Shown: positions 6,678 to 16,173 of the stretch, piece by piece
How positions within the stretch are numbered: position 1 is the first letter of the stretch
Layout of the letters: each line of letters starts with the position of its first letter
Origin: DATKSS01 sp035533335
GTDB lineage: Bacteria > Chloroflexota > Dormibacteria > Dormibacterales > Dormibacteraceae
Length of the DNA stretch: 16,173 bases
Direction: 5' to 3'
Assembly (NCBI GenBank): GCA_035533335.1
Contig: DATLUC010000116.1
Location: 1 to 16,173 of the forward strand
Translations under genes and position numbers: made by a program
The notes under the pieces: model-generated
What the model saw: the letters and a program-made list of their open reading frames with translations, nothing else
What the model was told of the DNA's origin: nothing
Databases searched by the model: none

Positions 6678-6979
6678 CTCTTTATCTCGATGCTTACGCC
6701 GGCCGGCAGCGAAAGACGCATGAGCGCATCCACGACCCGCGGGTTGGGGTCGAGGATGTCGACGATGCGCTTGTGCGTGCGCATCTCGAACTGCTCGCGT
6801 GAGTCCTTGTCGATGAACGGTGAGCGGATCACGGTCAGCTTTGAGATCTCGGTCGGCAGAGGGATCGGGCCGGCTGTGCGCGCGTTCGTACGGCGTGCGG
6901 TGTCCACGATCTTGTCCGCCGCCTGGTCCAGGACCCTGTGGTCGTAGGCCTTGAGCCGGATCCGAATTTTTTGCGCCAC
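6674..6979 (-). CDS. rpsJ: Small-subunit ribosomal protein uS10 (S10, NusE)
   Basis: uS10 is a 30S head protein that also acts as NusE, binding NusB in antitermination and NusG in transcription-translation coupling. The 101-residue product has normal length and is typical throughout: KIRIRLKAYDHRVLD (4-18), then RTNARTAGPIPLPTEISKL and the loop with FIDKDSREQFEMRTHKRI (about 75 in the centre), ending LPAGVSIEIK. The start is a GTG at 6977-6979, with AAAGG at 6987-6991 seven bases upstream. It is the first gene of the classical S10 part, but only 36 bp follow the tuf stop, so it is probably read through from the str genes. Confidence 0.97.
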   Translation of the reverse strand: MAQKIRIRLKAYDHRVLDQAADKIVDTARRTNARTAGPIPLPTEISKLTVIRSPFIDKDSREQFEMRTHKRIVDILDPNPRVVDALMRLSLPAGVSIEIKS

Positions 6980-7015
6980 TTGCCTGCCTTTCCCTCTTCC
7001 TTACCTATATGCCTG

Positions 7016-8203
7016 TTACTTGATGACCTCGGTCACTGCGCCCGCGCCGACGGTCTTGCCGCCTTCGCGAATAGCGAACCGAAGTCCCTGCTCGATGGCG
7101 ATGGGCTCACCGAGGGTGATGTCCATGACGACGTTGTCGCCCGGCATGCACATCTCGACGCCTTCGGGGAGCTTGACCTCGCCCGTCACGTCGGTGGTGC
7201 GCATGTAGAACTGCGGGCGGTAGCCCGTGAGGAACGGCGTGTGGCGGCCGCCCTCTTCCTTGCTCAGGACGTAAACCTGCGCCTTGAACTGTGTGTGCGG
7301 CTTGATCGACCCGGTCTTGGCCAGCACCTGGCCACGCACGACGTCCTCGCGCTTCACGCCGCGCAGAAGGGCGCCCACATTGTCGCCGGCCTGGCACTCG
7401 TCCATGTCCTTGTGGAACATCTCGATGCCGGTCACGACGGTCTTCGTGCTGTTCGGGTGGATGCCGACGATCTCGATTTCCTCGTTCCTCTTGAGCTTTC
7501 CGCGCTCGACCCGACCGGTGGTCACGGTACCGCGACCTTCGATCGTGAACACGTCCTCGATCGGCATCAGGAACGGCTTGTCGACGGGCCTCTCGGGCTC
7601 GGGGATGTAGGTGTCGACGGCGTTCATCAACTCCATGATCTTGGGACTCCACTCGGGGTCTCCCTCGAGCGCCTTGAGCGCGGAGATGCGGACTATGGGG
7701 ATGTCGTCGCCCGGGTACTCGTACTTGGTCAGCAGCTCACGAAGGTCGAGCTCGACCAGCTCGATGAACTCCTTGTCGTCGACCATGTCGCACTTGTTCA
7801 GAGCGACCACGAGGTAGGGCACGTTGACCTGGCGGGCCAGGATGATGTGCTCGCGGGTCTGCGGCATGGCGCCGTCGTTGGCGGCCACGACCAGGATCGC
7901 GCCGTCCATCTGGGCGGCGCCGGTGATCATGTTCTTGATGTAGTCCTGGTGGCCGGGGCAGTCCACGTGCGCGTAGTGGCGCTTCTCGGTCTCGTACTCG
8001 ACGTGAGTGATCGAGATTGTGATCCCACGGGCCTTCTCTTCAGGGGCCTTGTCGATCTGGTCGAATGCCTTGAACTCGGCCAGACCCTTCTCCGACAGCA
8101 CCTTCGTGATGGCAGCCGTCAGCGTGGTCTTGCCATGGTCGATGTGACCGATGGTCCCGATGTTCAAGTGAGGCTTGGTACGCTCGAACTTCTTCTTCGC
8201 CAA
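7016..8203 (-). CDS. tuf: Elongation factor Tu
   Basis: EF-Tu is the GTPase that delivers aminoacyl-tRNA to the ribosomal A site. The 395-residue protein has the three expected domains. Domain 1 carries the P-loop GHIDHGKT (residues 19-26), switch I with ARGITISITHVEY, the switch II motif DCPGHQDY (81-88, catalytic His85) and the guanine-specificity motif NKCD (136-139). Domains 2 and 3 follow with EDVFTIEGRGTVTTGRVERG and GGRHTPFLTGYRPQFYMRT, ending REGGKTVGAGAVTEVIK. Residue 86 is Gln where bacterial EF-Tu normally has Ala. The start is a TTG at 8201-8203 giving MAKKKFER, behind a strong AGGAGGA site. The gap after fusA is 13 bp. Confidence 0.98.
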   Translation of the reverse strand: MAKKKFERTKPHLNIGTIGHIDHGKTTLTAAITKVLSEKGLAEFKAFDQIDKAPEEKARGITISITHVEYETEKRHYAHVDCPGHQDYIKNMITGAAQMDGAILVVAANDGAMPQTREHIILARQVNVPYLVVALNKCDMVDDKEFIELVELDLRELLTKYEYPGDDIPIVRISALKALEGDPEWSPKIMELMNAVDTYIPEPERPVDKPFLMPIEDVFTIEGRGTVTTGRVERGKLKRNEEIEIVGIHPNSTKTVVTGIEMFHKDMDECQAGDNVGALLRGVKREDVVRGQVLAKTGSIKPHTQFKAQVYVLSKEEGGRHTPFLTGYRPQFYMRTTDVTGEVKLPEGVEMCMPGDNVVMDITLGEPIAIEQGLRFAIREGGKTVGAGAVTEVIK

Positions 8204-8207
8204 TGTC

Positions 8208-8214
8208 TCCTCCT
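8208..8214 (-). promoter_or_regulatory. Strong ribosome binding site for tuf
   Basis: The minus strand reads AGGAGGA here, four bases upstream of the TTG at 8203. It is the best Shine-Dalgarno match noticed in the operon. It supports the TTG as the true tuf start and fits the very high output expected of EF-Tu. Confidence 0.8.
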
Positions 8215-8216
8215 AA

Positions 8217-10325
<2,109 letters not shown>

Positions 10326-10332
10326 CTCTCTA

Positions 10333-10803
10333 CTAGTACCGGAAGTGGGAGAAAGCCTTGTTGCTTTCCGCCATCCGGTGGGTTTCCTCTTTGCGCTTGA
10401 CGGCTCCGCCGGTGTTCTGCGAGGCGTCAAGGATCTCGAACGCGAGCTTCTCAGACATGCTTTTCCCGCCCCGCAGCCGCGCGAAACGCACGATCCAGCG
10501 GCGGGCGAGCGCCAGCCGGCGCTCGGGACGGATCTCGACGGGGACCTGGTACGTGGCGCCACCGACACGCCGAGGCTTGACCTCAAGGAGCGGGGTGGCG
10601 TTGCGCAGCGCGAGGTCGAACACCTCGAGAGGCTCTTTCTTGGCCTGCTTGCCGGCGCGCGCGAGCGCGTCGTACACGACCTTCTCGGCCGTGGACCGCT
10701 TGCCGTCGCTCATGACGACGTTCACGAACTTGGCGATCGCCTCCGACTGGTACACGGGGTCGGGCGCGATGACACGCTTGACAGGACGGCTGCGGCGAGG
10801 CAT
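10333..10803 (-). CDS. rpsG: Small-subunit ribosomal protein uS7 (S7)
   Basis: uS7 starts assembly of the 30S head by binding the 3' domain of 16S rRNA and lies at the tRNA exit site. The 156-residue product has the usual length for the family. It begins MPRRSRPVKRVIAPDPVYQS, continues with KFVNVVMSDGKRSTAEKVVY (about 25-44), ALRNATPLLEVKPRRVGGAT and VPVEIRPERRLALARRW, and ends with NKAFSHFRY. The ATG at 10801-10803 overlaps the rpsL stop by one base (TGATG). In E. coli, S7 represses its operon through a site in the rpsL-rpsG gap; no such gap exists here. Confidence 0.97.
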   Translation of the reverse strand: MPRRSRPVKRVIAPDPVYQSEAIAKFVNVVMSDGKRSTAEKVVYDALARAGKQAKKEPLEVFDLALRNATPLLEVKPRRVGGATYQVPVEIRPERRLALARRWIVRFARLRGGKSMSEKLAFEILDASQNTGGAVKRKEETHRMAESNKAFSHFRY

Positions 10804-11189
10804 CAGGCGGCCGCCTTGCTCTTCTCGCGCTTGGCGCCGTACTTCGAGCGAGCCTTCTTGCGGTTCTTGGTGCCGGCCGTATCGAGCGTGCCGCGGATGA
10901 TGTGGTAGCGGACGCCGGGGAGGTCTTTGACGCGGCCGCCGCGGATGAGGACCACCGAGTGCTCCTGGAGGTTGTGGCCGATCCCGGGGATGTAGGCCGT
11001 GACCTCGATGCCCGTGGTCAGACGCACCCTGGCGACCTTGCGAAGCGCCGAGTTCGGCTTCTTGGGAGTCTGGGTGTAGACGCGCACGCAGACGCCCCGC
11101 CTCTGCGGCGAGCCCTTGAGGGCGGGGGCCTTAGACTTCGCTCTGGCGGCCTTCCGGCCAGTACGGACTAGCTGCTGAATGGTTGGCAA
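10803..11189 (-). CDS. rpsL: Small-subunit ribosomal protein uS12 (S12)
   Basis: uS12 lies at the decoding centre, controls accuracy of tRNA selection and is the classical streptomycin target. The longest frame reaches 11294, but the family begins MPTIQQLVR, matching a TTG at 11187-11189 with a GGAGA ribosome site five bases upstream, so the protein has 128 residues. Conserved parts are TPKKPNSALRKVARVRLTTG (41-60), GHNLQEHSVVLIRGGRVKDL (71-90) and RSKYGAKR. Lys43 and Lys88, the positions changed in streptomycin-resistant mutants, are both Lys, as in sensitive strains; Asp89, the site of beta-methylthiolation in E. coli, is present. It is the first gene of the ribosomal run. Confidence 0.97.
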   Translation of the reverse strand: MPTIQQLVRTGRKAARAKSKAPALKGSPQRRGVCVRVYTQTPKKPNSALRKVARVRLTTGIEVTAYIPGIGHNLQEHSVVLIRGGRVKDLPGVRYHIIRGTLDTAGTKNRKKARSKYGAKREKSKAAA

Positions 11190-11194
11190 ACGTT

Positions 11195-11199
11195 TCTCC
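11195..11199 (-). promoter_or_regulatory. Ribosome binding site that fixes the rpsL start
   Basis: The minus strand reads GGAGA here, five bases before the TTG at 11189. Together with the family N-terminus it supports the TTG start rather than the upstream frame opening at 11294. Confidence 0.7.
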
Positions 11200-11248
11200 G
11201 AATAGGGGTTGAATTCCCACGCGGCATTAGCCGATTGGGCGACAAACG

Positions 11249-11902
11249 ATGAGTATACCCAAAAGGCGGACGCCTCCACCGGCCTCGGACACACCGGCCG
11301 GGCAGGGCCATTACTTCGACCCGCGGCCGGCCGTGGCCTCCCGGCCGCGGACGGTCAGGCTGCACCTCGGCGAGCTCGACCTGGAGCTCCAGGCGGACCG
11401 CGGCGTTTTCGGGTCGAGAGGCGTCGACCTCGGCACCATGGTCCTGCTGCGGGAGGCTCCGGCCGCCCCTTCCACCGGCGAGATCCTCGACCTCGGCTGC
11501 GGCTACGGGCCGATCGCTGTCGTCCTGGCCACGCGGTCGCCGGAGGCCAGAGTCTGGGGAGTCGACGTCAACGAGCGAGCGGTCGAGCTGGCGCGCGAAA
11601 ACGCCGCGACGGCCAAGGCCCCCAACCTGACGGCTTGCCGGCCCGACGAGGTGCCCGAGGACGTTCGGTTCGACGCCATCTACTCCAACCCCCCGGTCCG
11701 CGTGGGCAAGGCACCTCTGCACGAGCTGCTGCTGACCTGGCTGGCACGGCTGAAGCCCGGTGGCTCCGCCTACTTGGTGGTGCAACGCAACCTGGGGTCG
11801 GACTCGCTCGCCTCGTGGCTCGCCGGCCAGGGGTTCGATGTGGCGCGTCTGAAATCGAAGAAGGGCTACCGGGTCATCGAAGTGAGGCCGCCGGCGTCTT
11901 GA
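11249..11902 (+). CDS. RsmC/YbxB-type class I SAM-dependent methyltransferase (methyltransferase small domain)
   Basis: This 217-residue protein has the methyltransferase small-domain fold found in RsmC, which methylates G1207 of 16S rRNA, and in the shorter YbxB of Firmicutes. The SAM-binding motif is DLGCGYG at 81-87, an acidic loop with Asp106 follows (VWGVDVNERAVELA), and the catalytic-type motif is NPP at 147-149 in YSNPPVRVGKAPLHELL. The N-terminal GHYFDPRP and SRPRTVRL are typical of the family. It lacks the duplicated N-terminal domain of E. coli RsmC (343 residues), so it is a single-domain form. The start is ATG 11249, the only usual start codon before the conserved HYF; no clear ribosome site precedes it. 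The exact substrate is inferred, not shown. Confidence 0.88.
   Translation: MSIPKRRTPPPASDTPAGQGHYFDPRPAVASRPRTVRLHLGELDLELQADRGVFGSRGVDLGTMVLLREAPAAPSTGEILDLGCGYGPIAVVLATRSPEARVWGVDVNERAVELARENAATAKAPNLTACRPDEVPEDVRFDAIYSNPPVRVGKAPLHELLLTWLARLKPGGSAYLVVQRNLGSDSLASWLAGQGFDVARLKSKKGYRVIEVRPPAS
11252..11257 (-). promoter_or_regulatory. Candidate -10 box for the ribosomal operon
   Basis: The minus strand reads TATACT, five of six bases of the sigma-70-type consensus TATAAT, in a GC-rich setting where such matches are rare. Transcription would start near 11245 and leave a leader of about 55 bases before rpsL. No good -35 is seen: hexamers 16-18 bp upstream read GTGGAG, GGTGGA or CGGTGG. The box lies over codons 2-3 of the divergent methyltransferase gene. 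This is the only promoter candidate I find in the 59-bp gap and its edges. Confidence 0.4.
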
Positions 11903-11996
11903 AAGGCTGGGTTGACCTGGATTTCTTCCGGATCTAAGGTGAGCCCCGGAGCGCCGGCGGGGGAGGGTCCGGCACGGAGCAAGGGAGGGCCCGGAG
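11903..11996. other. Short gap between converging genes, no clear terminator
   Basis: The methyltransferase gene (plus) and oppF (minus) end 94 bp apart. The gap is G-rich on the plus strand. The best hairpin I see is a 5-bp stem, GCCGG at 11953-11957 with CCGGC at 11969-11973, with no T-run on either strand, so it is not a convincing intrinsic terminator. Termination may be Rho-dependent or lie within the opposite gene. Confidence 0.5.
11961..11994 (+). repeat. Imperfect 12-bp direct repeats in the convergent gap
   Basis: GGGAGGGTCCGG at 11961-11972 recurs as GGGAGGGCCCGG at 11983-11994, with 11 of 12 bases equal and a 22-bp offset. The plus strand has four runs of at least three G (11959-11963, 11965-11967, 11983-11985, 11987-11989). 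The short motif CGGAGC occurs three times nearby (11947, 11975, 11992). This may only reflect biased composition. Confidence 0.5.
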
Positions 11997-13012
11997 CTAA
12001 GCCTGACCCGCGAAGTGGCAGGCCGCCATCTGGTCCGGCTGCCCATGTGGCTCGAGCAGCGGCTCCTGTTCGGAGCAGATCCCCGGTGCTCGCGCGATCG
12101 GGCAGCGAGGGTGGAACCTGCAACCTGACGGCGGGTTGACCGGGGAAGGAATCTCACCCTCGAGGAGAATCGGGGCCCGTCTCAGCTCGACGTCGGGGTC
12201 CGGCACCGGGATCGAGCTCAGCAGAGCCTTCGTATAAGGATGCTGGTTGTGGTCGTAGATGTCGTTCCGCCCTGCCGTCTCGACCACCTTGCCCAGGTAC
12301 ATCACCGCGATCCGATCCGACAGGTGCCTCACGACCGCCAGGTCGTGCGCGATGAAGAGGTACGTCAGGTTGAACTCGCGCTGCAGGTCCTGCAGCAGGT
12401 TGATGATCTGCGCCGCGATCGATACGTCCAGCGCCGAAACCGCTTCGTCGCAGACGATGAAAGACGGGTTCACGGCCAGCGCTCGCGCGATGCCGATGCG
12501 CTGCCTTTGACCGCCCGAGAACTCGTGGGGATACCGGTTCGTGAAGTTTGGGTTGAGGCCCACCAGGCGCAGCAGCTCCTGTACCCGCTCGTGCTTCTGC
12601 TTCCCCGATCCAACGTGAAAGTTGTCGAGCGGCTCCTGGATGATGTCGCCCACCGTCATACGTGGGTCGAGCGAGGCAAAGGGGTCCTGGAAGATCATCT
12701 GCATCTTCCGGCGGACGCGCCTCAGCTTCGTCCCGCGCAGCTTGGTGATGTCCTGGCCGTCGAAGGTGATCTCGCCGGCGGTCACCGGCAGGAGCGCTGT
12801 GATCAGGCGCGCCAGGGTGGATTTGCCGCAACCGGACTCGCCGACGAGTCCAAGCGCCTCCCCACGGCGGATCTCGAGGTCGACGCCGTCGACGGCGCGG
12901 ACGAAGCTCCCCCCGAACCCGGACACGGAGAAGTACTTGTACACGCCCTTGACGCGGAGCAGAACCGGGTCAGCCTTGACCGCCAGGGGTGCCGGCCTTT
13001 CGGCTGCCTGCA

Positions 13013-13013
<1 letters not shown>
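11997..13013 (-). CDS. oppF: Peptide-type ABC transporter ATP-binding protein, OppF/DppF family
   Basis: One of the two cytoplasmic ATPases that power the importer encoded upstream. The open frame reaches 13238, but the extra part is a non-homologous Arg-rich stretch; I place the start at the ATG at 13011-13013, which overlaps the oppD stop (TGATG), giving 338 residues. Walker A is GESGCGKST (58-66), the Q-loop is Gln109, the signature FSGGQRQR is 165-172, Walker B ends in Asp189-Glu190, and the switch His is 223. The residue after the catalytic Glu is Ala (DEAVSALD) rather than the common Pro. The C-terminal oligopeptide-transporter domain has PPSGCRFHPRCP; Cys298, 304, 313 and 332 resemble the four-cysteine set that holds an Fe-S cluster in some relatives. 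Substrate is unknown. Confidence 0.93.
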
Positions 13014-14095
<1,082 letters not shown>

Positions 14096-14118
14096 CTGAT
14101 AGAGAACTTTAAATGTTG

Positions 14119-15057
14119 CTAGCGGCGCATGCGAGGGTCGAGCGCGTCGCGCAAGCCGTCACCGATGAACGTGAACGCCAGCAGGGTGATCCCAATGGCG
14201 ACTGCGGGGAACACCACTGACGATGGGTTTGCATAGATCGTCTCGTAGCCGCTGTTGACCATCTGGCCCCAGGTCGGAGTCGGCGGCTGGATCCCAAAGC
14301 CGATGAAGCTCAGGAACGCCTCGAGGAAGATGGCGTTGGGGATGCCGAAGGTCAGCGTCACGATGATCGGTCCCAGCGAGTTGGGCAGCAGGTGCTTGAG
14401 GATGAGCTTGAGCGGCGGCGAGCCCGAAGACCGCGCCGCCTCGACGAACTCCTTCTCCTTGATCGAGAGCACCTGGCCACGGACCAGCCTGGCCAGGCCG
14501 ACCCAGTTCACGAGAGCGATGGCGCCGAAGATCATCAGGACCTGCAGCACGATCGAGCCGCTGGTGAACTGCTGGAACACCGACACCACGACCAGTACGA
14601 ACAGCAGGTCGGGGAAGGCGTACCAGATGTCTGTGAATCGCATCAGGATGTTGTCGATCCGGCCGCCGAAGTACCCGGCAGTGAGCCCGATGCCGAGCCC
14701 GATGGGCAAGATGATGATCTGGACCAGGATCCCGACCGACAGCGATACCCGGCTGCCATAGATCAGGCGGCTCAGCGTGTCGCGTCCGAGCTCATCGGAT
14801 CCCAATGGGTGGCCAGCCTGACCCGGCCCGACTTCGATGAAGGCCACATCCTGTTTCAGCGGGTCGTGGATGATGCCGAAGTGAACGAGCAGCGGTCCGA
14901 CGAAGGCGATTATGACCAGTATCGTCACAATGGCCGCACCCACCACGGCCAACCGGTTACGCCGGAACCGCTGCCAGGCATCCTGCCAGAGGCCGATCTG
15001 GTGCTCGGGGACGTCCCAGTCGACCTCGTGCGGTACCGCCGCGGCCTGCAAGGCCAT
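14119..15057 (-). CDS. oppC: Peptide-type ABC transporter permease, OppC/DppC family
   Basis: An inner-membrane permease subunit that pairs with OppB to form the channel. The 312-residue product begins with a cytoplasmic stretch containing WQDAWQRFRRNRLAVVG (25-41), the OppC N-terminal signature, then the first membrane segment (about 37-60). The family motif GSDELGRDTLSRLIYGSRVS occupies 86-105. Further hydrophobic segments lie at about 108-130, 150-162, 170-190, 228-255 and 281-299. The EAA loop that contacts the ATPases is at about 204-226, with FVEAARSSG and HLLPN. It ends DALDPRMRR, as expected. The ATG at 15055-15057 overlaps the oppB stop by one base (TGATG), so the two permeases are probably translated in coupling. 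Confidence 0.95.
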   Translation of the reverse strand: MALQAAAVPHEVDWDVPEHQIGLWQDAWQRFRRNRLAVVGAAIVTILVIIAFVGPLLVHFGIIHDPLKQDVAFIEVGPGQAGHPLGSDELGRDTLSRLIYGSRVSLSVGILVQIIILPIGLGIGLTAGYFGGRIDNILMRFTDIWYAFPDLLFVLVVVSVFQQFTSGSIVLQVLMIFGAIALVNWVGLARLVRGQVLSIKEKEFVEAARSSGSPPLKLILKHLLPNSLGPIIVTLTFGIPNAIFLEAFLSFIGFGIQPPTPTWGQMVNSGYETIYANPSSVVFPAVAIGITLLAFTFIGDGLRDALDPRMRR

Positions 15058-16085
15058 CAGGTGAGTCTCACGCGGGGGTCGATGAAGACGTAGAGGACGT
15101 CAACCAACAGGTTCGCAACCGCGATCACGAGCGAGAAGAGAATCGTCGTACCGAGGATCATCGGATAGTCATAAGACGCGACCGCGACCACGAAGGCGCG
15201 GCCGATGCCCGGGATGTTGAACACGTCCTCCACCACGACGGACCCGGTGACGAGGAAGGCGAACAGCGGTCCAAGGATCGTGACGACCGGGATGAGCGAG
15301 TTCTTGAGCACATGCTTGATGACCACGATCCGCTCGGGCAACCCCTTCGCCCAGGCCGTCCGTACGTAGTCCTGCCGGATGGTGTCCAGCGTGCTGGCAC
15401 GGGTCAGCCGGGCGGTGTAGGCGATCGAGAAGAGCGAAAGCGTGATCACAGGCATGATCAGGTGGTCGTCCAGCTTGAAGTCTGATGACGGCAGGAAGAA
15501 GTTGCCCCCCGTCCACTTGTAGAGCAGTACGGAGAAGACGACCACCATGAGCGAGCCGACCACGAAGTTCGGGAAGGATGCTGCGAGGGTGGCAAAGCCC
15601 ATCGTGACGTAGTCGACGCGGGTGTTCTGGCGCAGCGCGGCCAGCACTCCGAGGCCGATGCCGACAGGCACGATGAGCAGAAAGGCCAACCCGCCGATCG
15701 TCGCTGTGTACGGCCAGCTTTGGAGCAGCAGGCTGTCCACAGACTTGTTCTGGTACTGGTACGAGAGCCCGAAGTCGAGGTGGATCACGTTGTTCACGTA
15801 GAGCACGAACTGGGTCCACAGCGGCTTGTTCAGGCCATACCTGGCGTTGAGGTTGTCCACGACGGCCTTGGAGAGCTGGCGCCCTCCACTCTTGTCCCAG
15901 GGGCTGCCGGGAGCCAGGTGCATGAGAGTGAACGTGATGACGATGACGAAGAACACGATTGGGATCAGCCAGAGGATGCGGCGGATGATGAAGAAGACAA
16001 GGCTGGCCCACCTGCTCTCAAACAGGGCGGAGAAGCGAGCCGGGAGCAGGGCGCCCCATCGGGAGCGCCCTGCGATCACTGCCAA
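15057..16085 (-). CDS. oppB: Peptide-type ABC transporter permease, OppB/DppB family
   Basis: The first permease of the importer. The 342-residue product has a first membrane segment at about 31-56 (RRILWLIPIVFFVIVITFTL), the family motif MHLAPGSPWD just after it, a periplasmic region with ARYGLNKPLWTQFVLYV (81-97), and further segments at about 128-150, 160-188, 208-223, 263-287 and 308-336. The EAA loop is about 240-263 (DYVRTAWAKGLPERIVVIKH, KNSLIP). It ends FIDPRVRLT. I place the start at a TTG at 16083-16085, giving a 30-residue soluble N-terminus longer than usual. AGGAG lies nine bases upstream and overlaps the stop of the preceding gene, only 12 bp away. Confidence 0.94.
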   Translation of the reverse strand: MAVIAGRSRWGALLPARFSALFESRWASLVFFIIRRILWLIPIVFFVIVITFTLMHLAPGSPWDKSGGRQLSKAVVDNLNARYGLNKPLWTQFVLYVNNVIHLDFGLSYQYQNKSVDSLLLQSWPYTATIGGLAFLLIVPVGIGLGVLAALRQNTRVDYVTMGFATLAASFPNFVVGSLMVVVFSVLLYKWTGGNFFLPSSDFKLDDHLIMPVITLSLFSIAYTARLTRASTLDTIRQDYVRTAWAKGLPERIVVIKHVLKNSLIPVVTILGPLFAFLVTGSVVVEDVFNIPGIGRAFVVAVASYDYPMILGTTILFSLVIAVANLLVDVLYVFIDPRVRLT

Positions 16086-16094
16086 ATAGACGGT

Positions 16095-16099
16095 CTCCT
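16095..16099 (-). promoter_or_regulatory. Ribosome binding site of oppB, overlapping the upstream stop codon
   Basis: The minus strand reads TAGGAG, in which TAG (16098-16100) is the stop of the preceding gene and AGGAG the ribosome site. It sits nine bases before the TTG at 16085, supporting that start and coupling of oppB to the upstream gene. Confidence 0.6.
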
Positions 16100-16173
16100 A
16101 GTGAGCGGTGATGTACGCGGTGTTGTAGTAGTTGTCGCCGGGTAGGTTCTGGTCGTCGAACGCGGTGTGAGTG
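16098..16173 (-). CDS. 3' end of the gene upstream of oppB, probably a peptide-binding lipoprotein (partial)
   Basis: Twenty-four codons and a TAG stop are open to the window edge, ending with NLPGDNYYNTAYITAH. This is too short to recognise a family from sequence. Its position 12 bp upstream of oppB in an oppB-oppC-oppD-oppF operon makes the family 5 extracellular solute-binding protein (OppA/DppA) the most likely identity; this is inference from gene order only. The frame is the one closed by the stop that overlaps the oppB ribosome site, and no stop interrupts it. Confidence 0.55.
   Translation of the reverse strand, partial: THTAFDDQNLPGDNYYNTAYITAH

Noticed and set aside
10326..10586. 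87-residue N-terminal extension of EF-G
   Set aside because: It overlaps rpsG in another frame, is not homologous to EF-G, and a correct start exists at 10325.
11190..11294. N-terminal extension of S12
   Set aside because: Family alignment and the GGAGA site place the start at the TTG at 11189; the extension also overlaps the promoter region and the divergent gene.
11953..11973. Intrinsic terminator between the methyltransferase gene and oppF
   Set aside because: The stem is only five base pairs with no T-run on either strand.
11168..12157. 329-codon minus-strand frame across the methyltransferase gene
   Set aside because: It is antisense to a protein with clear SAM-binding and NPP motifs and runs into oppF; the product is an Arg/Gly/Pro-rich shadow.

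Overview
The window is high in G+C (by eye roughly two thirds) and is dominated by one of the most conserved gene neighbourhoods in bacteria. The minus strand from about 11189 down to the left edge carries the str, S10 and first part of the spc ribosomal clusters as one unbroken run of 18 genes: rpsL-rpsG-fusA-tuf-rpsJ-rplC-rplD-rplW-rplB-rpsS-rplV-rpsC-rplP-rpmC-rpsQ-rplN-rplX-rplE. The largest gap is 36 bp (tuf to rpsJ). Most junctions are 1- or 4-base stop/start overlaps or gaps under 15 bp. rplE is cut by the window edge just before its stop codon.

A 59-bp gap separates rpsL from a divergent plus-strand gene (11249-11902) for a small RsmC/YbxB-type class I methyltransferase. A TATACT box that could serve the ribosomal operon lies inside the first codons of that gene. 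rpoB and rpoC, often found upstream of rpsL, are not here. After a 94-bp G-rich gap with imperfect direct repeats and no convincing terminator comes a second minus-strand operon that converges on the methyltransferase gene. It encodes a peptide-type ABC importer in the order (upstream gene end)-oppB-oppC-oppD-oppF, with two permeases and two ATPases. The upstream gene, of which only the last 24 codons are in view, is probably the substrate-binding protein.

The organism looks like a high-GC bacterium of the Terrabacteria type (Chloroflexota, Dormibacterota or Actinobacteriota-like). This is a judgement from the EF-Tu sequence, the four-cysteine form of uL24, gene order and composition, not a proven assignment. 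TTG is used as a start codon unusually often (6 of 23 visible starts), and several starts must be moved inward from the longest open frame.

The ribosomal genes and both elongation factors supply the translation machinery; the methyltransferase probably modifies rRNA; the transporter is an unrelated nutrient-uptake operon. I found no phage, transposon, CRISPR, tRNA or rRNA sequence, and nothing that looks like a new multi-gene system. The points worth a second look are Lys/Ala-rich extensions on uL4, uS3, uL29 and uL5, a changed uL22 hairpin, an unusual residue beside the catalytic histidine of EF-Tu, and the compact divergent promoter region.
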